From: Veillonellaceae bacterium | GTDB lineage: Bacteria > Bacillota > Negativicutes > JAAYSF01 | Assembly (NCBI GenBank): GCA_012523975.1 | Contig: JAAYSF010000001.1 | Coordinates: 1-39,198, forward strand | DNA length: 39,198 nt | Direction: 5' to 3' | Part shown: piece after piece, positions 31,782 through 39,198 of the stretch | Layout of the letters: every line of letters starts with the position of its first letter | How positions within the stretch are numbered: position 1 is the stretch's first letter | Made by a program: the position numbers and the translations under genes | The notes under the pieces: model-generated | The model's input: the letters and a program-made list of their open reading frames with translations, nothing else | Databases searched by the model: none | Told to the model about the DNA's origin: nothing

Positions 31782-31815
31782 GCACTTGGCAGCAGCGTAA
31801 GCTTAAGCCAAGTGC
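31782..31815 (+). promoter_or_regulatory. Hairpin between coaX and dusB
   Basis: Perfect 9-bp stem GCACTTGGC / GCCAAGTGC with a 16-base loop, 11 bases before the dusB ribosome site. No T-run follows, so it is unlikely to be a terminator. It could hold the ribosome site at bay or protect the message. Confidence 0.45.
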
Positions 31816-31842
31816 TAAGTGCTTTGGAGGGTTATTAACAAT

Positions 31843-32808
31843 ATGCAGCTTGGCAATATAGTGCTCTCTAATCCGGTTATTTTGGCTCCGATGGCTGGCG
31901 TTACTGATTTACCCTTTCGTGTGTTAGCTAAAGAAATGGGCTGCGGCTTAGTTTATAGTGAGATGGTTAGTGATAAAGGACTAATATATCAAAACAGTCA
32001 TACAGTGAATATGTTGGAGATTGATAACCGCGAAAGGCCGGTAAGTATTCAAATATTCGGCTCGGAACCTGACAGCATGGCTAGCGCCGCGCGAATTGTT
32101 GAAAAGGCCGGCGCCGATATAATTGATATTAACATGGGCTGCCCGACGCCTAAAATTGTCCGAAACGGCGAAGGGGCGGCACTGATGCGTACACCTGAGC
32201 TAGCCTTCGAAATAATGTGCAGTGTAAAGAGGGCAGTAAACCTGCCAGTCACTGTTAAGATTCGCAAAGGTTGGGATGAATCTTCGGTAAATGCCGTTGA
32301 TATGGCTAGGCTTGCTGAAAAGGCTGGTGTGGCGGCTATCGCTGTACATGGCAGGACGCGTGAGCAGTTTTATACCGGAACGGCTGACTTGAAAATTATT
32401 AAAGCTGTCAAAGAGGCAGTCAACATTCCGGTCATTGGCAATGGCGATATCCGTTCGCCGCAGGATGCTGCCAAAATGTTGACCGAGACAGGCTGTGATG
32501 GCATAATGGTAGGGCGAGGAGCGCAAGGTAATCCTTGGATATTCCGCCAAATTGTGCATTATCTTAACACCGGCGAACTGCTGCCGCCGCCGACCATGAA
32601 TGAGCGACTGGCGTTAATATTAAGGCATCTCGATATGGTCATAGAGCATAAAGGTGAGTACATAGGAATTCGCGAGATGCGCAAGCATGCCGCTTGGTAT
32701 ACAAAAGGTCTCCCGCATTCTGCTGAACTCCGCCACTGCTTTAACCAAGCCGAGACAAAAGAAAGTTTTCTCAAAATAATTGATCAGCTAAAATCATTAA
32801 CTAGTTAG
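31843..32808 (+). CDS. dusB: tRNA-dihydrouridine synthase (DusB type)
   Basis: 321 residues from ATG 31843 (GGAGGG about 12 bases upstream); an upstream GTG/TTG-type start would add eight non-conserved residues. FMN-dependent reduction of uridines in tRNA. Signatures: PVILAPMAGVTDLPFR at 11-26, catalytic Cys100 in DINMGCPTPKIVRNGEG, VKIRKGWD, AVHGRTREQFYTG, and the FMN-phosphate motif NGDIRSPQDA plus MVGRGAQGNPW. dusB upstream of lysS and rRNA matches the B. subtilis arrangement, but here a five-gene block separates them. Confidence 0.94.
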   Translation: MQLGNIVLSNPVILAPMAGVTDLPFRVLAKEMGCGLVYSEMVSDKGLIYQNSHTVNMLEIDNRERPVSIQIFGSEPDSMASAARIVEKAGADIIDINMGCPTPKIVRNGEGAALMRTPELAFEIMCSVKRAVNLPVTVKIRKGWDESSVNAVDMARLAEKAGVAAIAVHGRTREQFYTGTADLKIIKAVKEAVNIPVIGNGDIRSPQDAAKMLTETGCDGIMVGRGAQGNPWIFRQIVHYLNTGELLPPPTMNERLALILRHLDMVIEHKGEYIGIREMRKHAAWYTKGLPHSAELRHCFNQAETKESFLKIIDQLKSLTS

Positions 32809-32841
32809 CGAAGTCCATACCTGTATCCATAGAGGTGAATT

Positions 32842-33807
32842 ATGCAGCAAATGCTCATTATGCCTGTAGCCAATGGAATATTACCTCGCCCGCATGGCGG
32901 AAAGATAACTGGCATGTTCATTCTTGAACAGGGCGGTCAAATTCTGCACGATGTTGGTGTAGGACGCGATGTACTGGTATGCCCATGGATTGTTGACAGT
33001 GAGTCACTTTATCCGGTCGGGGTAATTGCCCGCATTATGGATATTGATTCGCGGACGGCTGTTAGTGAGGATGGTACACAAATTCCGGTTGTTATGGCCG
33101 AACTGGAAGGACGTGACCGGGCGCGTTGGCATACTCTTAAAACTGCAGGCTCATATCTGCTTTCTGCCGATATTGAGACAATCGATTTAAGAAAGATGCG
33201 GAAAGAATACCCCAGTATTTCAGGAGCAGGCTGGATGCCTGCCGGCGGCTATACAGAATTTCGTAGCAAGACTGATATTCCCGTAACGCTCTACGGCACT
33301 GATTTAGAAAGCGGCAAAGAGGTATCAATTAAGGCTAACTTGGGCGGATTAGTTGAACAGGAACATGCTCATACTATTGAACATGCAGTAATCAGAGCAC
33401 TTAAAACTTACGGGCTTTGCACCGCGAAAACTTTGCTTGAAGCAATGACTAAAGAAACTGCGGAACTAAAGCATTCTGTTGAAACCAGTATCAAATATAA
33501 TCTGCCAGAAGTCTTGGGACTTACCGCCAGCGGTGCTTGCGGCAACCCGATGACTAGTCTGGCGCAGTTTTATTTAGCGCAAACCTTTGTAAGCAATGTC
33601 GCGGCCGGTAACTCGTTAACCGAATCGCTTACAAAAGCGCGGCGGGCGACAATGTCAAAACTGACTCAGGATTTAGAGCTTACCATGCAGCCTGGAGTTA
33701 GAGTGCTGCAGGGTCTTAAAAAGGGAATGAGTCACGATGATACACCGTTAAAAATTGAAATCTGCAAGAAGGTGATTGGGCGTTTTCCCTCCGATCCATG
33801 GGGGTAG
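32842..33807 (+). CDS. Uncharacterised 321-residue protein with a Lon-N-like start
   Basis: GAGGTGAATT lies just upstream of the ATG. I do not recognise the full protein. Residues about 1-100 resemble a Lon substrate-binding (LON) domain: an N-terminal MLIMPVANGILPRPHGG, then SLYPVGVIARIMDID and DGTQIPVVMAELEGRDRARW, the usual xGxxARI and EGxxR pattern. The rest is mixed, with EQEHAHTIEHAVIRALKTYG (about 173-192) and GLTASGACGNPMTSLAQFYL (about 231-250); the His-rich EHAHTIEH looks like a possible metal site. No signal or membrane segment. It is 33 bases after dusB and may be co-transcribed. LON domains occur in proteins without a protease part, so proteolysis should not be assumed. Confidence 0.6.
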   Translation: MQQMLIMPVANGILPRPHGGKITGMFILEQGGQILHDVGVGRDVLVCPWIVDSESLYPVGVIARIMDIDSRTAVSEDGTQIPVVMAELEGRDRARWHTLKTAGSYLLSADIETIDLRKMRKEYPSISGAGWMPAGGYTEFRSKTDIPVTLYGTDLESGKEVSIKANLGGLVEQEHAHTIEHAVIRALKTYGLCTAKTLLEAMTKETAELKHSVETSIKYNLPEVLGLTASGACGNPMTSLAQFYLAQTFVSNVAAGNSLTESLTKARRATMSKLTQDLELTMQPGVRVLQGLKKGMSHDDTPLKIEICKKVIGRFPSDPWG

Positions 33808-33851
33808 TGTCCATCATCTTTTTTTGTTAATTGGTAGGATTGACCTTTTAT

Positions 33852-33880
33852 TTGAGAATTTCTATAAAAAATGCTAAAAT
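33852..33880 (+). promoter_or_regulatory. Sigma-A promoter of the regulator-led cluster
   Basis: TTGAGA (33852-33857), 17-base spacer, TAAAAT (33875-33880), 63 bases before the regulator's start. Confidence 0.75.
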
Positions 33881-33885
33881 ATGAA

Positions 33886-33905
33886 TGTGCACAAGGCTGT
33901 GTACA
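33886..33905 (+). promoter_or_regulatory. Candidate operator at the transcription start
   Basis: TGTGCACA-AGGC-TGTGTACA: two half sites, each palindromic or nearly so, differing at one base, placed at about +1 to +20. A repressor bound here would block initiation. The adjacent helix-turn-helix gene is the obvious candidate. Confidence 0.5.
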
Positions 33906-33942
33906 TATACTATACGGGCATTGCTCATGGAGATGATCACCG

Positions 33943-34461
33943 ATGTTGTATAGGATTGGGGAAAAAATAATCAATAAACAAAAAATTCATCGCGTAATAG
34001 ACGTCGTTTTAGAAATGCGCAGCAAAGGTTTTTCGCAGCAAGAGACAGCTAATCGCGTAGGTCTTGATCGCACGGTGATTTCTAAGCTGGAAACCTTAGG
34101 CGAGGTCCGCAAAGGCGGGGTAGTGGCGCTAGTGGGATTTCCAATTAAAAATTGCGAAGAACTTGAACAAATTGCAAGACAGGAGGGTATTGATTTTTCC
34201 CTGCTGCTCTCGGAAAAAGAACGCTGGAATTTTGTTGAAACCAAAACAGGTCTAGAACTATTCAATGATATCATGAAGATTATTGCAACGTTGCGTAAAT
34301 ATGATATTGTCATTATGCTGGGTTCCAATATGCGGATAAAACTGATGGAAACGCTTCTTGATAAGGAAGTTATCGGGGTGGAGATTGGCGAATCGCCTAT
34401 TGCGGATGATAAGTACGTAGATCCGGAAACAGTGCGGGAAATCATTCACCAGCTGCAGTAA
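33943..34461 (+). CDS. Helix-turn-helix transcriptional regulator, uncharacterised family
   Basis: 172 residues; GGAGATGATC upstream. The helix-turn-helix is at about 28-52 (KGFSQQETANRVGLDRTVISKLE). The remainder (about 58-172) is an alpha/beta domain with VVALVGFPIKNCEELEQIA and VIMLGSNMRIKLMETLLDKEVIGVEIGE, looking like a small-molecule- or protein-binding domain without a motif I can name. It is followed by two genes usually annotated as quinate/shikimate dehydrogenases and is the likely regulator of them. Its promoter carries an inverted repeat that may be autoregulatory. Confidence 0.75.
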   Translation: MLYRIGEKIINKQKIHRVIDVVLEMRSKGFSQQETANRVGLDRTVISKLETLGEVRKGGVVALVGFPIKNCEELEQIARQEGIDFSLLLSEKERWNFVETKTGLELFNDIMKIIATLRKYDIVIMLGSNMRIKLMETLLDKEVIGVEIGESPIADDKYVDPETVREIIHQLQ

Positions 34462-34486
34462 CAGCATATTATCAGGGGGCTTTTAT

Positions 34487-35392
34487 ATGAAGAAAGTCGT
34501 AAGTGTCAGTCTAGGATCGTCCAAACGTAATCATCAGGTAGTTACTGAATTTGGCGGACAGACTTTTTCAATTGAACGGATTGGCACCGATGGGGATAAA
34601 GAAAAGGCGATTGCGCTTATTGGCGAACTCGACGGCAAGGTTGACGCTATCGGTATGGGGGGGACTGATTTATATATTTTTGCCGGCGGTAAGCGTTATA
34701 CATTCCGTGAGTCAGCCCGAATTGCGGCTGCTGCCCAAAAGACGCCTATAGTCGACGGCAGCGGTTTGAAAAACACTCTTGAGCGCCGTGTTGTAAAAAC
34801 GCTAGCCGAAAAGCATGGTCTAAATTTTCGGGATAAGCCAGCGCTTATTGTTTGCGCCGTAGACCGATTTGGTTTAGCTGAGGCGCTAGTCGAGGCGGGC
34901 TGCAAGACGGTTTTTGGCGATTTGTTATTTGGACTGGGTTTGCCCATTCCAATTTGTACCATGGATGGTTTGACTCGGTTAGCAAAAATAGCCGCTCCGA
35001 TTATTACAAAACTGCCGGTCAGCATGTTTTATCCGACCGGCGATAACCAGCTGCAGCATGCGCCGCGCTTTGAAAAGTATTTTACTGAGGCTGATATTAT
35101 AGCCGGGGATTTTCACTACATACGACGGCATATGCCTGGCAAATTACTCGGCAAGACGGTAATTACCAATACTGTTACAAAAGATGATGAGAGTTTGTTG
35201 ACAGAACGAGGGGTACACACTCTCGTCACCACAACTCCGGATCTTGGCGGACGTTCATTCGGCACAAATGTTTTAGAGGGTGTACTGGTTGCTCTAGCTA
35301 GAAAGCCACAAGCACAACTAACAGTCAAAGATTATGAAGCTTTACTGGATGATTTAGGGCTGGAGCCGCGAATCAAGCGGTTGTTTCAATGA
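34487..35392 (+). CDS. Conserved protein usually labelled quinate 5-dehydrogenase; function unproven
   Basis: 301 residues; GGGGG upstream of the ATG. The opening KKVVSVSLGSSKRNHQVV and GMGGTDLYIFAGGKRYTFRES (about 57-77) are recognisable from Clostridia homologues. There is no N-terminal GxGxxG nucleotide fold; the central RDKPALIVCAVDRFGLAEAL and later TTTPDLGGRSFGTNVLEGVL suggest an alpha/beta protein but not a classical dehydrogenase. The name in databases appears to come from gene neighbourhood or weak similarity. It is 25 bases after the regulator and 13 before the acyl-reductase-like gene, so all three form an operon. A common pathway with the next gene is likely; the reaction is not known. 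Confidence 0.7.
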   Translation: MKKVVSVSLGSSKRNHQVVTEFGGQTFSIERIGTDGDKEKAIALIGELDGKVDAIGMGGTDLYIFAGGKRYTFRESARIAAAAQKTPIVDGSGLKNTLERRVVKTLAEKHGLNFRDKPALIVCAVDRFGLAEALVEAGCKTVFGDLLFGLGLPIPICTMDGLTRLAKIAAPIITKLPVSMFYPTGDNQLQHAPRFEKYFTEADIIAGDFHYIRRHMPGKLLGKTVITNTVTKDDESLLTERGVHTLVTTTPDLGGRSFGTNVLEGVLVALARKPQAQLTVKDYEALLDDLGLEPRIKRLFQ

Positions 35393-35405
35393 AAGGGGAA
35401 TCATT

Positions 35406-36500
35406 ATGGAAAAATTTGCTTTTATGCTACATCCGCTCGCCGCGAAAGACTTTGGCCGCAAATTTCCTTTTGCCCAAAATTGGCCGGATGGATTAATTGA
35501 AAGAATATTAAAGATAATACCGCCGTTTAAGGCATCGACTATAACAGGTATAGAATCGTCTCATGCGCAGGCTGAAGGAGCGTTTGTCGCCTGTCCGCTT
35601 ACTTCCCGGCAGATGGTGGAAATGCCCGAAGAATATGTAATAAAGCGGATTATAAAAGCCGGTAAGGTAGCTGAAAAGCTAGGGGCGAAGATAGTTGGCT
35701 TAGGAGCTTTTACTTCGGTTGTCGGTGATGCCGGCATCACTATCGCTAAAAATTTGAATATTGCTGTCACAACAGGGAATAGCTATACGGTAGCAACCGC
35801 CCTGCAAGGTACACGTGAAGCTGCCAAGATTATGGGAACCGACATGAAAAAGGCCAATGTCGTTGTTCTGGGAGCAACCGGGTCAATCGGTGCTGCCTGT
35901 GCGCAAATTCTGGCTCGTGAAGTTCGCTATCTCACCTTGGCTGCCCGTAATGAAACTAAATTGGAAAAACTTGCTGAGCAGATTTTGCGGACGACAGGAT
36001 TAGCTGTGAGAGTAACAGCAAATACTAAAACCGCTCTAAAATCAGCCGATATTATTATTGCTGTAACGAGCGCAGTAGATAGCATTATTGAGCCTGAAGA
36101 CTTGAAACCTGGCGCAATCGTCTGTGATGTCGCTAGGCCGCGCAATGTATCGCGGAGCGTTGCAGAAATGCGAAATGATATTTTAGTTATTGAGGGTGGG
36201 GTTGTTGAAGTCCCTGGAGATGTTGATTTTGGCTTAAATTTTGGTTTCCCGCCTGGCATGGCATATGCTTGCATGGCTGAAACGATGATCTTGGCCTTAG
36301 AAAAACGCTACGAGAATTTCACGTTAGGCAGAGCACTAACTGTTAAGCAAATTGAAACAATAGAACAGCTTGCCAATAAACATGGCTTTAAATTGGCTGG
36401 ATTCCGCAGTTTTGAAAGGGCTATTGCTCCTGAAGAAATTGAGCAGATTAAGGCTAATGCCGCTGCCAAGATTGATATTCAAAGGAGGGTAATTAGTTAG
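35406..36500 (+). CDS. Long-chain acyl-ACP reductase-like protein (COG5322 type)
   Basis: 364 residues; AAAGGGGAATC before the ATG. It aligns along its length, from memory, with cyanobacterial acyl-ACP reductase (AAR): VGLGAFTSVVGDAG (97-110) against the AAR GGFTSI segment, TTGNSYTVATAL (122-133) against TTGNTHTAY, the nucleotide loop VVVLGATGSIGAACAQ (152-167), VIEGGVVEVPGDVDF (261-275), and TLGRALTVKQIETIEQLANKHGF near the end. The AAR active-site Cys, which forms the acyl thioester, corresponds to Cys289 in AYACMAETMILALE. If so, it reduces acyl-ACP or acyl-CoA to fatty aldehyde with NADPH. Usual database labels (shikimate/quinate or saccharopine dehydrogenase) are less apt. No aldehyde-deformylating oxygenase is nearby, as expected for an anaerobe. 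Confidence 0.75.
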   Translation: MEKFAFMLHPLAAKDFGRKFPFAQNWPDGLIERILKIIPPFKASTITGIESSHAQAEGAFVACPLTSRQMVEMPEEYVIKRIIKAGKVAEKLGAKIVGLGAFTSVVGDAGITIAKNLNIAVTTGNSYTVATALQGTREAAKIMGTDMKKANVVVLGATGSIGAACAQILAREVRYLTLAARNETKLEKLAEQILRTTGLAVRVTANTKTALKSADIIIAVTSAVDSIIEPEDLKPGAIVCDVARPRNVSRSVAEMRNDILVIEGGVVEVPGDVDFGLNFGFPPGMAYACMAETMILALEKRYENFTLGRALTVKQIETIEQLANKHGFKLAGFRSFERAIAPEEIEQIKANAAAKIDIQRRVIS

Positions 36501-36506
36501 AAAATA

Positions 36507-36535
36507 TTGACAAAGTAATACTAAATGCCTATAAT
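36507..36535 (+). promoter_or_regulatory. Consensus sigma-A promoter for greA
   Basis: TTGACA (36507-36512), 17-base spacer, TATAAT (36530-36535). Transcription starts near 36542, leaving a leader of about 168 bases before greA. Confidence 0.88.
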
Positions 36536-36559
36536 GATTGCAGAGAGAAGGACTAGTAA

Positions 36560-36584
36560 AGTGTCAAGTTTTTCACTTGACACT
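36560..36584 (+). promoter_or_regulatory. Hairpin in the early greA leader
   Basis: Perfect 10-bp stem AGTGTCAAGT / ACTTGACACT with a 5-base loop TTTTC, starting about 18 bases after the predicted start site and followed by the moderately U-rich TATTTATATTG. It may pause or terminate some transcripts early. The bases between it and the greA site (36585-36690) show nothing else I can name. Confidence 0.55.
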
Positions 36585-36709
36585 ATTTATATTGCCAAAT
36601 CAGCTAATGTTATTTAAGTACTAACAAAACTGATTAAACCTGCATAAGATGTCTAAGAAGATTTCAGAGGAAATCGTGGTAATTCAATGACAAAGGAGAG
36701 CAAGAGGAT

Positions 36710-37177
36710 ATGGTGGAAAAGCAAACTATTCTTACTGCTGAGGGTTTAAAGAAAATTGAGGATAAATTAGAGCATTTGAAATCAGTTCGGCGTCGTGAAG
36801 TTGCAGAGCGAATTAAGCAGGCGATTGAATTTGGTGATATTAGTGAGAATTCTGAATATGAGGATGCTAAAAACGAACAAGCCTTCATTGAAGGTGAAAT
36901 TCTGACTCTCGAAAAAATGCTCCGTAACGCCAAAATCATTGAAAAGAATGAATCAGACGTTGTCGCTATTGGATCAACCGTCGTTTTAAAAGATCTTGAA
37001 TTTGGCGATGAACTTGAATATACAATTGTTGGTTCAGCTGAAGCTGATCCTACAGAGGCTAAAATTTCCAATGAATCACCGGTCGGTGCGGAAATTTTAG
37101 GCAAAAAAGTTGGCAGCATCGTTGAAGTCAACGTACCCGCCGGTGTTCTGAAATATGAGGTTATCGGCATCAAATAA
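36710..37177 (+). CDS. greA: Transcription elongation factor GreA
   Basis: 155 residues, typical of GreA. GreA enters the secondary channel of RNA polymerase and stimulates cleavage of backtracked RNA. The N-terminal coiled coil (about 1-75) carries the tip acidic pair in [18 protein letters not shown] (about 39-56), and the C-terminal FKBP-like domain has the [18 protein letters not shown] motif. Two sites precede the ATG (AAGGAG 11 bases, AGAGG 2 bases). It is followed by lysS after 33 bases and probably co-transcribed. Confidence 0.96.
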   Translation: MVEKQTILTAEGLKKIEDKLEHLKSVRRREVAERIKQAIEFGDISENSEYEDAKNEQAFIEGEILTLEKMLRNAKIIEKNESDVVAIGSTVVLKDLEFGDELEYTIVGSAEADPTEAKISNESPVGAEILGKKVGSIVEVNVPAGVLKYEVIGIK

Positions 37178-38701
<1,524 letters not shown>

Positions 38702-38702
38702 G

Positions 38703-38733
38703 AATAAGGCGAGCTTTAGCTCGCCTTATTTTG
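38703..38733 (+). terminator. Rho-independent terminator after lysS
   Basis: AATAAGGCGAGC / GCTCGCCTTATT, a 12-bp stem with a TTTA-type loop, starting 2 bases after the stop codon and ending in TTATTTT. The symmetry makes it usable on both strands. Confidence 0.9.
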
Positions 38734-38743
38734 CTTTCCAGCG

Positions 38744-38773
38744 TTGACAACCATAGAGGAATTGTGATAACAT
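38744..38773 (+). promoter_or_regulatory. rRNA promoter P1
   Basis: TTGACA (38744-38749), 18-base spacer, TAACAT (38768-38773). First of three tandem TTGACA promoters before 16S. Confidence 0.65.
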
Positions 38774-38825
38774 AATTACTGCGTCAATGCGAATTATGTT
38801 GCAAAAAACAACTAAAAAAGGAATA

Positions 38826-38855
38826 TTGACACATTAATTATAAATGTGCTAATAT
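38826..38855 (+). promoter_or_regulatory. rRNA promoter P2
   Basis: TTGACA (38826-38831), 18-base spacer, TAATAT (38850-38855), followed by ATAAAAGTCGC. Transcripts would start in a short hairpin GTCGCC / GGCGAC (38862-38880). Confidence 0.8.
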
Positions 38856-38902
38856 ATAAAAGTCGCCGCAACAAGGCGACAAAAAATTACAAAATAAATA
38901 TG

Positions 38903-38931
38903 TTGACATAACAAATAAGTTATGATAGCAT
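38903..38931 (+). promoter_or_regulatory. rRNA promoter P3
   Basis: TTGACA (38903-38908), 17-base spacer, TAGCAT (38926-38931), then ATAAAAGTCGC, the same initial sequence as at P2, which points to duplication of the promoter unit. Confidence 0.8.
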
Positions 38932-38980
38932 ATAAAAGTCGCTGATAACAGATGTGAAATCAACTGGTATCACGGTAATG

Positions 38981-39000
38981 TTCCTTGAAAACTGAACAAT
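38981..39000 (+). promoter_or_regulatory. boxA-like antitermination site in the 16S leader
   Basis: TTCCTTGAAAACTGAACAAT matches the leader sequence found before Firmicute 16S genes (boxA region, usually TCTTTGAAAACTGAAC). Downstream, GTGCTT-TTCG-AAGCAC (39030-39045) is a TTCG-capped hairpin, and GAGCC / GGCTC (39072-39087) may belong to the 16S processing stem. The 38733-39099 gap thus holds promoters and leader only, no gene. Confidence 0.7.
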
Positions 39001-39099
39001 GTAAGGTTAAACAATATGCCAGATGTGCGGTGCTTTTCGAAGCACAACTAATAATTTCTTTATTGATTATAAGAGCCATCAAGGCTCCAATAATATAAC

Positions 39100-39198
39100 T
39101 TTATTGGAGAGTTTGATCCTGGCTCAGGACGAACGCTGGCGGCGTGCTTAACACATGCAAGTCGAACGGAGAACTTAGCAATAAGTTCTTAGTGGCGA
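39100..39198 (+). rRNA. rrs: 16S ribosomal RNA, 5' end (continues past window)
   Basis: GGAGAGTTTGATCCTGGCTC and the following ACGAACGCTGGCGGCGTGCT and ACATGCAAGTCGAACGG are the invariant 16S start. The mature end is placed at TTTATTGGAGAG by analogy with B. subtilis. Only the first ~100 bases are present, ending in variable region V1. Confidence 0.98.

Noticed and set aside
33808-33832. Possible terminator after the Lon-N-like gene (ATGG / CCAT before a T-run)
   Set aside because: Only four base pairs with a long loop; the T-run alone is not enough.
33987-34445. Minus-strand open frame of 152 codons over the regulator gene
   Set aside because: The opposite strand encodes a protein with a clear helix-turn-helix and a good ribosome site; the antisense frame has neither.

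Overview
This window comes from the chromosome of an anaerobic, endospore-forming Firmicute. The best fit is the Sporomusaceae/Negativicutes (moderate confidence). Support: spore genes (GerA-type germination receptor, YabP, YabQ, SpoIIE, a SpoIID/LytB protein), 2-hydroxyacyl-CoA-dehydratase-type activases, a Tat-exported [NiFe] hydrogenase with a b-type cytochrome, strong AGGAGG-type ribosome sites, and a 16S rRNA start typical of Firmicutes. No tRNA gene, CRISPR array, insertion sequence or prophage was seen.

The backbone follows the Bacillus subtilis order yabP - yabQ - divIC - yabR - spoIIE - tilS - hpt - ftsH - coaX - dusB - lysS - rRNA operon. Lineage-specific blocks are inserted into it. 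Layout: 1-618 end of a SpoIID-like gene; 713-4674 overlapping gerA/B/C-type operon; 4680-4916 small membrane protein on the minus strand; 5039-7453 yabP, an extra lytic transglycosylase, yabQ, divIC and yabR; 7606-10560 a three-gene HgdC-type activase/dehydratase-like operon; 10692-14527 [NiFe] hydrogenase subunits facing a convergent cytochrome b plus an unknown membrane protein; 14804-22615 spoIIE, a two-gene ThrE-type exporter, tilS, hpt and ftsH; 22636-27731 pssA, a secreted GH26-like glycosidase, asparaginase, an orphan small protein and a seven-repeat RCC1 protein; 27984-31734 panC, panD, birA, bioY and coaX (coenzyme A and biotin supply); 31843-36500 dusB, then an uncharacterised cluster; 36710-38701 greA and lysS; 38744-39198 tandem rRNA promoters, leader and the first ~100 bases of 16S rRNA.

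The most interesting parts are these. (1) The 32842-36500 cluster contains a protein that aligns, from memory, with cyanobacterial acyl-ACP reductase, including its active-site Cys, although such proteins are usually labelled quinate/shikimate dehydrogenase. (2) The hydrogenase has Asn for a proximal-cluster Cys and His where the conserved proton-transfer Glu normally lies. (3) The HgdC-like operon belongs to the superfamily that includes anaerobic plasmalogen synthase. Items 1 and 3 could together supply fatty aldehyde or vinyl-ether lipid chemistry, but this is a hypothesis. (4) A short palindromic element occurs three times in three length classes. (5) The panC leader has competing terminator and antiterminator pairings.

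All family calls are from reading motifs and remembered homologues; no database search was run.
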